This document shows, piece after piece, positions 44,771 to 55,015 of a DNA stretch of 64,000 bases. Numbering within the stretch: the stretch's first letter is position 1; every line of letters begins with the position of its first letter. The position numbers were made by a program, and so were the translations under genes. The DNA comes from Candidula unifasciata. Its lineage: Eukaryota; Mollusca; Gastropoda; Stylommatophora; Geomitridae. Location of the stretch: assembly GCA_905116865.2 (NCBI GenBank), contig CAJHNH020004635.1, positions 157,501 through 221,500 of the forward strand, in the 5' to 3' direction. A model generated the notes under the pieces. It did no database searches, was not told the origin of the DNA, and was given only the letters and a program-made list of their open reading frames with translations.

Positions 44771-45034
44771 AAAAAAAATTTCAAATAATAGTAATGACTT
44801 TCATGCTTAAATGACTAACGAGAGGAAGCACTTTGCGAGACAATAAATCACGGGTTTCCAACCCAGTAGGGTCCTACGCAAACTCTTCAACAAGGAAACA
44901 TACATTTATTACTTCATAGGTCCTGCGGAATGCTGACCCTGCTCAGCGACAAATGTAATCAAGTTTCAATAATTTTGAATGATATTCCACTAAAAAAAAA
45001 AAAAATTTCAATGTGTTTTGTTTCAGCTTATTAC

Positions 45035-45160
45035 TCATTAGGTACCCACTCAGGAGGGGCGGAACTGAGAGCCAAGATAATTATTGACAAGAAAGCAATA
45101 ATCCTATTACGTTGGGACTCACGATCTTCGGATCTGCTGGCAAGCGTTGAGCTGTTATAT
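45035..45160 (-). repeat. SINE A fragment
   Basis: Plus-strand AGGTACCCACTCAGGAGGGG, GAACTGAGAGCCAAGATAA and CACGATCTTCGGATCTGC read as the inverse of the family A core and B-box region. An A-run lies upstream (44,992-45,004). Confidence 0.55.
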
Positions 45161-45164
45161 ATTT

Positions 45165-45345
45165 TTAGATTGGCGGACTTGGGAATTAAGATCGGCACAG
45201 CAAAAAACGAGACGCACACCAGACACGCCAGAAGACTTGTTAATCAACATAGAACTGGTACTATTAGCCATCGGACGTTGGGGTTCATACTGAGGGGAGG
45301 ATCTGAGCACCTATGGACATGTCCGGAGTGCAATGAGGATAACCC
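45165..45345 (+). mobile_element. WxCPxC-type retroelement end
   Basis: Open frame ending RTGTISHRTLGFILRGGSEH then LWTCPECNEDNPTN and stop, running straight into the (CTAA)n array. It parallels the ends at 34,895 and 50,430. Confidence 0.55.

Positions 45346-45427
<82 letters not shown>
45343..45427. repeat. (CTAA)n microsatellite
   Basis: About 21 units directly at the 3' end of the WxCPxC element, so probably its expanded tail. Confidence 0.97.
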
Positions 45428-45464
45428 ATCATATTTTGAGATTATATTTTCTTCTTCTTCTTTG

Positions 45465-45720
45465 CGTTCACCGGCTGTAAACTCTGGTGGCGGAAAGTTC
45501 TCGTTTTTTGTGTGTGTCCTATTTTGGTCTCTAGTCCTGTTCCAGAAACTGAGTATTGCGTGCACATCCGTTTCACAGTTCTAACTCATTTACATGCAGA
45601 CCGTTGGTTGTTTGCTTCTCAGGCTGATGTACTCCGACTTCGAAGAAAGCTCCTAATTAGTCGACTCTTACGACAGGCTTGTTGGAAAGGAAGTGGGCCT
45701 ATTCTTGTTTTCCCCTAAAT
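45465..45720 (+). repeat. dispersed repeat family D
   Basis: CGTTCACCGGCTGTAAACTC start, GCATGCAGACCG-like middle (ACATGCAGACCGTTGG), and AATTAGTCGACTCTTACGAC, AGGCTTGTTGG end. Confidence 0.7.
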
Positions 45721-46004
45721 AAAGCTTCGGAACCCACTCGGGGATTTATATTATATAAATACTGGTTAATTTCTGGCCTGTCAATATATTCCTATGGTTT
45801 CATTAAACTTTACGTTTTGACTATCAGTACAGCTCTGAGTTAGAGTTAGCAAGAGTTAGAGTTTTGAGAGCATGCATCTTTCCCGTAGCAACTTCTTGAT
45901 GTGAGTCGTCGACTATCTCCCAGTCTTTAAGAAAGAGAATAGGGACATTTTCAGCTGAAATGCTATAGAAAGATTTTCAGAATATCTTGGACAAAGAAGA
46001 AGAG

Positions 46005-46320
46005 AAATACTGACATTTTTAAAGATCTGAACATCAAGGGAGATTGGCTAATAAACAGCATCCTGTCCCGGAAGCTGAAATATTTTGGTCATTTCAAGCG
46101 CCTCGACGGATTGGAAACAATAATAACAGACGGCATGGTACTAGCAATTAGGGACAGGGACCGACCAACACAAAGATGGGCACAGGATATAAGTGATTCC
46201 TTAAGTATAAAAGTACATGAGGCGGGAGAGCTGGCGAGAGACCGAGTTTCTCTCAGGCAGACCGTGATGAGAGCGACGTTCTGCAAAGGCCCTGTTACAT
46301 GATGATTATGACAGCTCTGA
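46005..46320 (+). mobile_element. LINE 3' end (TGATGA-tailed)
   Basis: Frame LNIKGDWLINSILSRKLKYF, GHFKRLDGLETIITDGMVLA, DRDRPTQRWAQDISDSLSIK, then ELARDRVSLRQTVMRATFCK and GPVT, followed by ATGATGATTATG. This fits the KLKYFGHIxRxxGLExxIxxGxVxGxRxRGRPxxRWxxDI block of LINE C-termini. The last ~65 codons are open. Confidence 0.8.
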
Positions 46321-46770
46321 CCCTTTTTTAAAATAAAAGATAGGCCCCATATAATTTCTTGACTGTAGGGGAAGGAAGGACAACGAGAAACGGAACCTGT
46401 CATCTCATCCTATTTCGTTTGACCTAGAATATGTAAAAGCCTTACAGTTAACGCCCAACGTCAGTTGGAATTACTGTACCTTTACTTAAACCACAGAGCC
46501 AATTCAAAACTCCATTCTATGTCCAACGGGACCTAGGCATTTGATGAAATATTGATTTTTTTTTTTTTTTTCTGTTAAACACACATTGCTGAAACGTTTA
46601 ACAGAAATAAGACCCATTTACAACAGTAGCAGAGCCAGAAGTCGACCACGCAGAAGATGAACCGCAGTAAATTCGGAGACACTAAAAAGTACTTTATATT
46701 AAGCGAACAGGACGGCCCGTTCCAGAGATCTCTTCCTGTACTGTCACTGCGAGGCATTCCATGCATTGAG
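46321..46770. other. no recognisable feature
   Basis: Poly-T at 46,555-46,572. No gene recognised. Confidence 0.5.
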
Positions 46771-46842
46771 AAAAGAAAGAAAGAAAGAAAGAAGAAGAAG
46801 AAGAAGAAGAAGAAGAAGAAGAAGAAGAAGAAGAAGAAGAAG

Positions 46843-46879
<37 letters not shown>
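46771..46879 (+). repeat. (GAAA)n(GAA)n(GCA)n compound microsatellite
   Basis: Three motifs in succession on one strand. Lys- and Gln-rich frames are artefacts. Confidence 0.96.
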
Positions 46880-46881
<2 letters not shown>

Positions 46882-47029
46882 TTGGTTTGTCGTCCAGATT
46901 GAGATTTTAAAATATTATGATGGTCTGGTAAACCTTTAGATGGCAACCCACAGGAAACAAACTAATCAATCGATCAAACGTGAAAGAAAACAAAAAGTAA
47001 ACAACACTTTTCACAACAGCACGTGTAAT

Positions 47030-47270
47030 TCATATGCGGGGAGACTCACATCTTTGTTGTTCAATCGCCACCAGATGGGTGATGTGGCCAAAATCACTTC
47101 TACCGCCTTTACTCCCCATGCCATTTAGGTGAACCCATTTCTGGCTGGGTTGAAATGTCAACTAATATCAACTAATATTTTTGAAAAAAAAAAAAAAAAA
47201 ATCAGTCCTTGAAAAGATTTGAACTCAAGATAGTCAGAAAGGGAGGTAAACGATAGGCTTCCAATTTTGA
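47030..47270 (-). repeat. SINE A, near full length
   Basis: Plus-strand GATGGGTGATGTGGCCAAAA, TACCGCCTTTACTCCCCATG, GAACCCATTTCTGGCTGGGT, an A-run of 18, then AGATTTGAACTCAAGATAG (inverse B box). Complete order on the minus strand. Confidence 0.75.
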
Positions 47271-47509
47271 GGTGTCTTTGGCACACATCACACACAGTAG
47301 TCAAAGACGACGGCTGACATGGAGATGTCAAGTTCGCTACGACTTAGAGAAAGAAAATTAAACTGTCTTTGAGATGTACTTTCTAAACAAACTTCACAGA
47401 CATCTGGACAATAAATCTGGTTGTGTTCAAGCAGTGGAAACTGGGCTGTGAAAACGAATTATCTCATTTATAGTCGGGAAGAAAACTACAGTTCTTAATT
47501 AAAATGTGT

Positions 47510-47655
47510 TGGTTTGAATCATTTATTGACCTTGGCTCCCAGGTCAATCCAGCCTAAAAATGGGTACCTGGTAATGTACTGGGAAGAAAAGGCGACCGGT
47601 GTGACACTGCTCGCATCATCAACCTATAATCTACAAAAGTATGAGACTTGCATTT
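47510..47655 (+). repeat. SINE A, head missing
   Basis: TTGACCTTGGCTCCCAGGTC, AATCCAGCCTAAAAATGGGT, ACCTGGTAATGTACTGGGAA, GAAAAGGCGACCGGTGTGAC. Confidence 0.8.
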
Positions 47656-48756
47656 ATATTTGATTGTGTATTTGATTCTGTATTTGCCTAAATTATAAAT
47701 TTTCTTAAAGCTGGAAAAAAATATTTAATGATATTCTGTTTTAAATGCCTCGGTTATCATAATCACCATGTTTCATTCATTACCCATAATCATTATTGAT
47801 TATAGGTAGACTTTCCAGCAAACATGATCACGTCAGTGCTCCTGCTCAGCTTTATCTATGTCACCCACAGTATCCAGGTGTTTATTATAAATAAAATAAT
47901 TAACCTGCTTATTCTTACGCACATTAGAATATTTATTTTTGCAGTTGCCAGTCCCTTACTAATCAAGTAACTTTCTACATCTTCGGTCTTTCATCTCTAC
48001 TATGATCTGTATGTCTGTGTGTCTATATGTCTGTCTGTCCTTCCATCCACCCATCCATCTGTGCTAGCGGGAGGAAGAAAATAATGAAAAACGTGGAGGT
48101 TGGGAGAAAAGGAAAAGAAAATTATGGTAAGGACAAAAAGTAGTTCCCCGCTGAACAGCTAAAACAGGAACAGTAAAGAAAGATAAGGGTTTTTCAGTGC
48201 AGTGGTAATGAAATATGTCATCAAAACCCGGACAAAGGATATGTGAATAACTGTATTACACAACAATAACAGACGATAACTACATTTTACTACAGAGGCA
48301 AGGGTACACACACCACGTGCACGGACTACAAGTTCTGTTGTGAATCAAGCAACTGAATGTAACAATCACATTCAACATCTGTTTATTTCACTGCACAAAA
48401 ACTTATGTGGTTCACAAAAAACAGTACATACACAACCAACCAATATCGTGTCTACATAGGCTACGCGTCAAGCACCCCAGCTAACAAAAGTTAAAGGTCA
48501 CCTCTAGCGACTTGAACTCCAGTATAATCCCCGAGCGATTATCTACACTGATAATGATAATCTAGGTCTACACAGTTTACCTACAGGAAAAAAATGTATA
48601 TCTAAGACCGAAACTAACCATAGAACATACCACCGTTGTAATCAACGAGCCGAACTCTCTACCTCGGTTCGGTCAATCGCACCTGTGCCACGACGAAACC
48701 AGTTTGATCAGCATCAGCAACATCTGGGCAACTGACAACGGCCAGGCGAGAACATA

Positions 48757-48760
<4 letters not shown>
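47656..48760. other. no recognisable feature
   Basis: About 1.1 kb without coding, RNA or repeat signal that I can support. Confidence 0.5.

Positions 48761-48853
<93 letters not shown>
48761..48853. repeat. (GA)n microsatellite
   Basis: About 46 GA units. Confidence 0.97.
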
Positions 48854-48854
<1 letters not shown>

Positions 48855-49013
48855 ATAGCGAAGTACAGGCCCTTTTATAAATTTCATGAACCTGCAACTG
48901 GCCAGATTTGTAGTCCCACCATAATCAAGACGTTTTCTTTGGCACTCTGCCCCACATCAATCCATCCATCCTTCTTTTTTTTTTCTTTCTTCACTCCCTT
49001 GGGATTTTGGGTC

Positions 49014-49210
49014 AGGGGTTAAGGTTAGAGTTACAGCTACATTTAGGGTTAGGGTTGAGGTTAGATTTATGGTTAGGTTTAGATTTAGGGTTAGGGTTAG
49101 ATTTAGGGTTAAAGTATGATTTAGGGTTAAGGTTAGATTTAGGTGTAGGCTTTGATTAAGGGTTAGGGTTAGATTTGGGGTTAGGGCTAGATTTAGGGCT
49201 ATGGTTAATC
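49014..49210 (+). repeat. degenerate telomere-like TTAGGG tract
   Basis: About 200 bp of TTAGGG variants (GGTTAGATTTAGGGTTAGGG and similar) mixed with GGTTAGATTTA. An opposite-strand patch CCCAACCCTAAACCCAACCC follows at 49,243-49,262. Confidence 0.85.
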
Positions 49211-49332
49211 GTTGTCTTTGAGGCGGTTGGGGCTAAGAAAAATCCCAACCCTAAACCCAACCCAAGCTAGTTTTTAGGAGATTTCGTGATGAGACACGAT
49301 TCGATCTCAAGGACTACATGATTCAAGGAACA

Positions 49333-49372
49333 GGGGGGGGGGGGGGGGTTGTTGTGGGTTGGGGGGGGGGGG
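49333..49372. repeat. poly-G tracts
   Basis: 16 G, then TTGTTGTGGGTT, then 12 G. Confidence 0.95.
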
Positions 49373-49688
49373 TGGATGTGGCAAATAAGAACCCGTAATG
49401 GCAACAATCAATGTTATCTTGCAAGTTTTCGACAAGCGGAAGACACAGACAGATGGCGTAGTTTATGTGCTAGTGCTTCCACAGATGCACCTCCACGACC
49501 CTAACCCCTGAAAGGTTATATTATGTGTGTAACAAAACTAAAGGGACTATTAATAATGTCAGCACTGCAGTTTCACTGCTGCTGTAAGATAGGTAATAGT
49601 AATGCAGCTGCAGTCGCCGCTGCTGTTGATGTTTCAATACTGCAACCACAACAACCATTTCTGTTGTGTACTACTTTTACCACTACTA
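49373..49688. other. no recognisable feature
   Basis: No gene or repeat recognised. Confidence 0.5.
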
Positions 49689-49775
49689 TTCCTGCTACTA
49701 CTATATATTCCTGCTACTACTATATATTCCTGCTACTACTATATATTCCTGCTACTACTATATATTCCTGCTGCT
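49689..49775 (+). repeat. 19-bp tandem repeat, ~4.5 copies
   Basis: Unit CTGCTACTACTATATATTC. Confidence 0.95.
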
Positions 49776-49884
49776 AATATTTACTACTAATGTGCACACA
49801 GCTTTGAAGGAATTGGTTTAAAAAAAAGATCAAGACGTCTAAAACCGAAAACAAACTTGTAACAAGCGAAAGACACGTGTATCA

Positions 49885-50000
49885 AGTGTGGTACCGGGGT
49901 CCGTTATGAAAGCAATGAATTGTAGCTGTAAAAAACAGCATGCACGTCATAAGAGGCGACTAGAGAATGTTGCCATGGGAGTAGCTTCAGGTTTATTTAA
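49885..50000 (-). repeat. dispersed repeat family D fragment
   Basis: Plus-strand CATGCACGTCATAAGAGGCG and ACTAGAGAATG are the inverse of the TAGTCGCCTCxTACGACATGC end of family D. Confidence 0.45.
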
Positions 50001-50429
50001 AACAAGAAAAACGCTAACTGTCGACAATTAACAAGTACAAAAAGGGCGTTAGCATGAGTTGGTTTATGTACCTGCGAGAGATGAGAGAAAGAAAAGGACA
50101 ATGCTGATACAGACAAAGAAAACAATGGTGCTGATTACAGCCACGATGAAGACGTAGAAGAGAAATAGAATACAAAATGCCTGTGCCGTCTTCACAATGA
50201 AAGTTGGCCATAGTGTACAGCTGGTGGCTTTGGGATTATTATTTTGTATTTGTATTTGGGAATGAAATGTCAGGTAATATATTTATTAGAAAGAAAATAT
50301 CAAGGATAGACACTAAGGACGTTCGTTACAGAAGCAGAAGAAAAATAATACACTAAGCCCAATATTATCACAAAGGTTATATTAAACTAAACGTTATTGG
50401 TTGATCTCAGGGTAGATATGGTCAAGGTT
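50001..50429. other. no recognisable feature
   Basis: No gene or repeat recognised. Confidence 0.5.
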
Positions 50430-50690
50430 TTTTGGGAACAAGCAACGGAATCAGTAGAGAAACAAGATTATTATGGCCTGGAGAGGATGAGGCACCTGGG
50501 TGTAACCAGAGGGTCTGGCCGGCTCACTACACTCAGAGGAAATGCAAGGCGGACATAAAACCAGATTGTGGTGCTACTGGAACCCTGCGCTGGCTACTGA
50601 AGATGAGGACGGAGCCCGCATGGGGATGCCCTGAATGCTGTGATGTCAATTCTTGACTCAACTCAACTCAACTCTCAGGGTAAATACAAC
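50430..50690 (+). mobile_element. WxCPxC-type retroelement end
   Basis: Open frame reading DCGATGTLRWLLKMRTEPAW then GCPECCDVNS and stop, followed by a (ACTCA)n tail. Closest to the 29,095 copy, which shares ECPECCNVGS and the CTCAACT tail. Confidence 0.6.
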
Positions 50691-50789
50691 ACTTGTTAGC
50701 TACTGTACTTGCCAAACATTGGATTTTATTTCAGAGCCAACTAACAAGTATAGCTTTATCAGCTAAACAAGAGCAACGCAGATGTTTTG

Positions 50790-51066
50790 AAAAAAGGTAA
50801 GAGCAGGAAGACGACGTATCAAAAACATTATAAAGAGGCATGCATCATTTTCTTGGTCATGTTGTGAGAAGAAGGAAACAGAGACATGGTGCGACCTCCG
50901 AAACATCTGTGGAAACGAGACGGAAGAAGACAATGCGAAAATATTCTTGTCAGCCTTTTGGCATGGCATGCAGGAGTGTCAGCACACGAAAATGATGCAT
51001 GCTGCAGAAGACTGTAGACTGTTGACAGACATGATCGCCCACGCCAGTGGGCAAATCACATGGTGA
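50790..51066 (+). mobile_element. LINE 3' end (family Y)
   Basis: Broken frame with HVVRRRKQRHGATSETSVET, RRKKTMRKYSCQPFGMACRS and a SPTPVGKSHGDD-like end, matching 13,430-13,650. Followed directly by SINE A. Confidence 0.65.
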
Positions 51067-51069
51067 TGA

Positions 51070-51215
51070 CCAGACTCATGTCTCGCCCAGAAATATTGAA
51101 ATCAAATCCATACCAGGATATTGTTTTAATGACATAGAAAACCAAGGTCGACCCAGCCGAAAATGAGTACCAGACATATCATAGGAAGTAAAGACGGTTG
51201 GCATGATGTTGAGTG
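51070..51215 (+). repeat. SINE A, divergent
   Basis: AACCAAGGTCGACCCAGCCG core, AAAATGAGTACCAGACATAT, CATAGGAAGTAAAGACGGTT, GGCATGATGTTGAG. The head has decayed. Confidence 0.65.
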
Positions 51216-51229
51216 AATTTTCTGTAGAA

Positions 51230-51690
51230 AGCTGTTTCATCCCATCTTGGTCCTCTTTAATCATCCGGTCTCGAGGTGAAGTATGTCAAATTTACCAGAA
51301 AGTGCCCGTTTGTGCGCTTGGTAATGTGGATGGATTCCCAGGGACTCCATCGCTTGCCTTGCTTCCGGCTTGGTCTTTACATCATTGTTGGCTATAGTAT
51401 ACTGTTTGCTGGCATCTGTGTTATATGGCCATACCATTTTACTTGTTTTTTCCTAATAACTCCCAGAGCTGCTGCTAGCCCTCTCTTCCACTGGATTTCA
51501 TCGTTTCTGAGCTCATCTCTTCTAGCTATCTTAAACGCTTTTCTCATTTCAGTTGTAATTTTTCTTTTCTCTTTTCTATCACTGTTGAGACCTGGTATTG
51601 ATAGCACAGGGTTGGCAAAAAAACTGTGCCGTAGAGTGCTCTTCCGGAGTGCTGTCTGGTCTATACAAATACGACGGAAGCGTCTGTAGA
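51230..51690 (-). mobile_element. LINE 3' fragment
   Basis: Minus strand: KITTEMRKAFKIARRDELRN, DEIQWKRGLAAALGVIRKKQ, VKWYGHITQMPANSI. The RxDxIRNxxI...LxWYGHIxRM pattern is the C-terminal block of a LINE family different from X and Y. Confidence 0.75.
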
Positions 51691-51785
51691 GTGAAAATAA
51701 TGTTTTCCGCTTACGTTACTTTAAGTACGTCTGTTAGTTTAACACTTTCATTCTTTAGTAGTTGTTACTTAATCAATAAATCAAT

Positions 51786-52015
51786 CAGTCAGGTGCCATC
51801 AATTAGGTGCCATCAGTCAGGTGCCATCAGTCAGGTGCCATCAATCAGGTGCCATCAGTCAGGTGCCATCAGTCAGGTGCCATCAATCAGGTGCCATCAA
51901 TCAGGTGCCATCAATCAGGTGCCATCAGTCAGGTGCCATCAATCAGGTGTCATCAGTCAGGTGCCATCAGTCAGGTGCCATCAGTCAGGTGCCATCAGTC
52001 AGGTGCCATCAGTCG
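51786..52015 (+). repeat. 14-bp minisatellite, ~16 copies
   Basis: Unit CAGGTGCCATCAGT, with CAAT and TGTC variants. Confidence 0.97.
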
Positions 52016-52189
52016 GCTGCCTTTCTAAAATGAAAGTTGGCTGCAATGACTCAAAATCACGCTCGGTCTCTCTCTTGTCCTGGTTCTGCAAACTCTCAGA
52101 CTGCTGTATGTCCATCTCTTAATGTTGTCCTCCCACTTGTCTCATGGTCCACCTCTTGCTCTCTTGCCCTCGTTTTGTCTTAACGATGA

Positions 52190-52545
52190 TCGGCGTCTGT
52201 AGTTTTGGCGCTGCGAACGCACTTCGTAGGTCCTAGATACATGGTTCGATTCAGCTGCAAGAAATATGTTGGCAGACATAATTTTTTTTAAAATTTGACA
52301 GAGGTATAGGGCGCCGGTCATTCCAATAACAGTGGCAAACTACTGAACGTGAAATTGTCTTGTAGTATTATCATCATTATTAGAAGCCACTTCTGCCGTT
52401 AAGCGGCGTGGGAAGGAAAAATTTGCGATCCAGTGCACGCGGCTGCCACTGGCTATTGTTGCAGTACATTTATGTGTAGTATCATAAACAAATAAAATGC
52501 TAGCGCTGGTTCCAAAATGCCATGTAAAGGACAAAATACAAATTG
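52190..52545 (+). repeat. SINE C interrupted by repeat family I
   Basis: TCGGCGTCTGTAGTTTTGGC head, TACATGGTTCGATTCAGCTG B box, ACAGTGGCAAACTACTGAAC. At 52,370-52,475 an unrelated segment includes GCCGTTAAGCGGCGTGGGAA (family I, also at 15,363). Then come SINE C features ATAAAATGCTAGCGCTGGTT and CATGTAAAGGAC. Confidence 0.7.
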
Positions 52546-52894
52546 TATCCCAACCATTACTCATTTTATGGGAGAGGTCTTTTAACCTGTTTAACTTATT
52601 TAACTTAGTCGATCCTCTTGTATCTTGTAGTGAAGAAGTTAGCCAGAAAGAGAGCACACGACTTCTTTATTAGCAGTTTGTCTTGGGCTTTGTCCCATTG
52701 CAGTCGGATGTTGTCTTCAAATCGGACCCTTGATCGCCCAAATCCTTTTAACTTGTTGGATTAGAAATGATGTTATTTTGCAGAAGAAGTTAAAAAAGTT
52801 AATTTGGATAGACCGAGTTAATGAAGCAGCTGAGTACGAGTGGGCAGAAGATACTTGAACGTAACCGAAAACATACAACATGTGACAAGTTGCT
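52546..52894. other. no recognisable feature
   Basis: No gene recognised. Confidence 0.45.
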
Positions 52895-53215
52895 TAGTAC
52901 TGGAGTTCTAGTAATTTCCCCTGGTCTCTGGGTAGTGAGATTGGATGCCCGTGTGTAATGTTGCGCACGCAAAAAAAAATCCCGTGGAAATCGAAACGAG
53001 TAGCCTAACGGATTTGCCCATCCAAAATTTGGAGTTAAAAAAAATTTACCCAAAATATTTCAGGATCCTCGCCAGTGCTACGGAACCCGTGCACAGCGCT
53101 AAACAACTTCTGACTCAGACTTGAGTTGGAAGTAGAACGGCGCACGTATGGGTTACTATCCGTGTGCCGTGATGTTGATTCGTTGTTTAATTTTCAAACT
53201 TTAACGCTATGCTGA
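52895..53215 (+). repeat. SINE B, 5'-truncated
   Basis: Begins at GGAGTTCTAGTAATTTCCCC and continues through GTGTGTAATGTTGCGCACGC, GAGTAGCCTAACGGATTTGC and GTGCCGTGATGTTGATTCGT. The tRNA head is missing. Confidence 0.85.
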
Positions 53216-53720
53216 GTGCTGAAAACGTTACCGCTAGTGTAACAGGGAAACGTCATCACTTGTTTATTAGCAGTTAGGATATTACGCAGAGCTGCGATGT
53301 ATCGGGATGAACAAGTTTAGGTGGCCTTTTTCCCGCTAAACTAACTATAGACGTCATCACTTGTTTGTCAGAAGGTAGATTTTGTGTATTAGTTAATGCG
53401 AAGAAAATAAACAGGTCTTTGCAACAATATTTTGTAAATAGTATTTGACTTCATTGTTGACGTGCTTTTCAGAGAGAAAGTAGTAGTACTCGCTTTGTAG
53501 AAGTCTATATAACGTCAGTTGTCAATTTAATTACTATATTTGCGCAAAATAAAATAATGAAATCTGATGTAAGTGACATATAGTTAGAAAATCCCACGTG
53601 AGAACGTACATAGTAAACAAGTTTAGCATAAACAAATATTCTAGAAGCAGAACAAGTGAGAAGAAAACAAATAACTAGCATTCCAGCATCCAAGTCTTAA
53701 TAATGAGTAAGAAACCACTT
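53216..53720. other. no recognisable feature
   Basis: A single unit resembling the 27-bp repeat of 54,546 is seen at 53,209-53,236 (GAGTGCTGAAAACGTTACCG). Confidence 0.5.
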
Positions 53721-53721
53721 T

Positions 53722-53990
53722 GGTTAAGCCTTTAGTCTACACGACTTAAAAAGAGAAGGAACCAGTAATTTGAACCCTCAAAGAAGCCTATAGCGGTAGA
53801 GATGTCAGCCCAACACTAGAAGCTTTCAGTCTACAAGACTTAGAAAGTGGAGGGACTAGTAATATTGACCATCAGAGCAAGCCTTCTGTCGATGAGACTT
53901 AGATGACAAGGGACTAGTAACATGGGCCCTCATGGAGCACTTTCAGCTGAGGAGATGCCAACTCAACACTAGAAGGAGAAGAGCCAGTCA
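53722..53990 (+). repeat. degenerate ~65-75-bp tandem repeat, 3-4 copies
   Basis: TTTAGTCTACACGACTTAAA, TTCAGTCTACAAGACTTAGA and TCTGTCGATGAGACTTAGAT each lead to GGGACTAGTAA or a similar ACCAGTAA segment, then to CCTCA/CATCA. Confidence 0.7.
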
Positions 53991-54545
53991 CATGGAGCTT
54001 TGAAGACAGACACTAGAGAAGAGAATAAGTAAGAAGAAACTCCAGAGATATGAAACGAGTCATCGAACTACAGAGACTACACGCAAGAAACATGGATCCA
54101 TGGTTAACAGAGACACATTAGGTAGGAACACTATTAAGATGTTAGAATCGACGATCAAGCCGTTAGTACCAGACAGTACTGGAGGCCAGGTGGCAGTTAC
54201 AGGCACTAGAAACAAAGTAACTAGAGATGAAGAACACAACGCGAACCTACGAATATTTAGCCATAGGAAAAACACAGCGCCTTTTAAAATATCATTGATG
54301 TTGTTTGTGACATTGCTGAAGTATCACAATAAAGACAGTATAGACAAGAACAGCTGTTTCAAGACCTATTATTATACCAGCATCAGTCACGTGAGAAGCA
54401 TGCAGCTAGCAAAACATCATCATCATCATCATCCCTATTGACATGACTATCTTTTTCCTCGTCTGTAATCTTCAAATCGACTCTTGTAGCAAACCTAACG
54501 ACGAACCTGGGTGTGACATCAACATACGCAACAAAGACGAGAGCT
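53991..54545. other. no gene recognised
   Basis: A 113-codon open frame (54,100-54,441, plus) ends in a His run from a (CAT)n patch at ~54,416-54,435. No domain recognised; I do not call it a gene. Confidence 0.45.
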
Positions 54546-54715
54546 GTGCAACACTATGCTTAGTAAAGAAAACGTTAACGCAATGCTTAGAACTGAAAAC
54601 GTTAACGCCATTCTCAGTAATGAAAACGTTAACGCTATGACTAGTACTGAAAACGTTAACGCTACGCTTAGTACTGAAAACGTTAACACCATGCTTAGTC
54701 CTGAAGAAAAATTTA
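54546..54715 (+). repeat. 27-bp minisatellite, ~6-7 copies
   Basis: Unit GCTTAGTACTGAAAACGTTA plus ACGCTAT. A multiple of three, so frames stay open. Followed by poly-G at 54,737-54,750. Confidence 0.95.
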
Positions 54716-54799
54716 GCAGTACGTGTAGTACTGGGTGGGGGGGGGGGGGGAGGAGGTATCGGTATGGTAAGAACTGGAAAGTTAAGTTATGATTGGTAC

Positions 54800-55015
54800 G
54801 GAAGTCGGTGTTTGAGCCAGGGTGCTGGGTTCGATCCAACCTGCGGGTGACTTGGCAGCAGCCTGTTGTTTTCGACAGTGGTACCGAGAGCTGGTCATTC
54901 TGAAAAAAAAAATGGCAAACTACTGAGCGTAAAATCTGCCTATAAAAACCACAAGAGCAACCCCAAAAAAAATTGGTTTGTTTCTACAAAGTCATCTAAG
55001 AGAAAAAAAAATTAA
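54800..55015 (+). repeat. SINE C
   Basis: GGGTGCTGGGTTCGATCCAA B box, TTTTCGACAGTGGTACCGAG, ATGGCAAACTACTGAGCGTA, ACCACAAGAGC and TTGGTTTGTTTCTACAAAGT. The first ~15 bases of the head are lost. Confidence 0.75.

Noticed and set aside
51786..52015. CRISPR-like array (short repeats)
   Set aside because: Units are contiguous 14-mers without spacers, in an animal genome; an ordinary minisatellite.
54100..54441. 113-codon frame with C-terminal His run
   Set aside because: His run comes from a CAT microsatellite; no recognised domain or codon bias.
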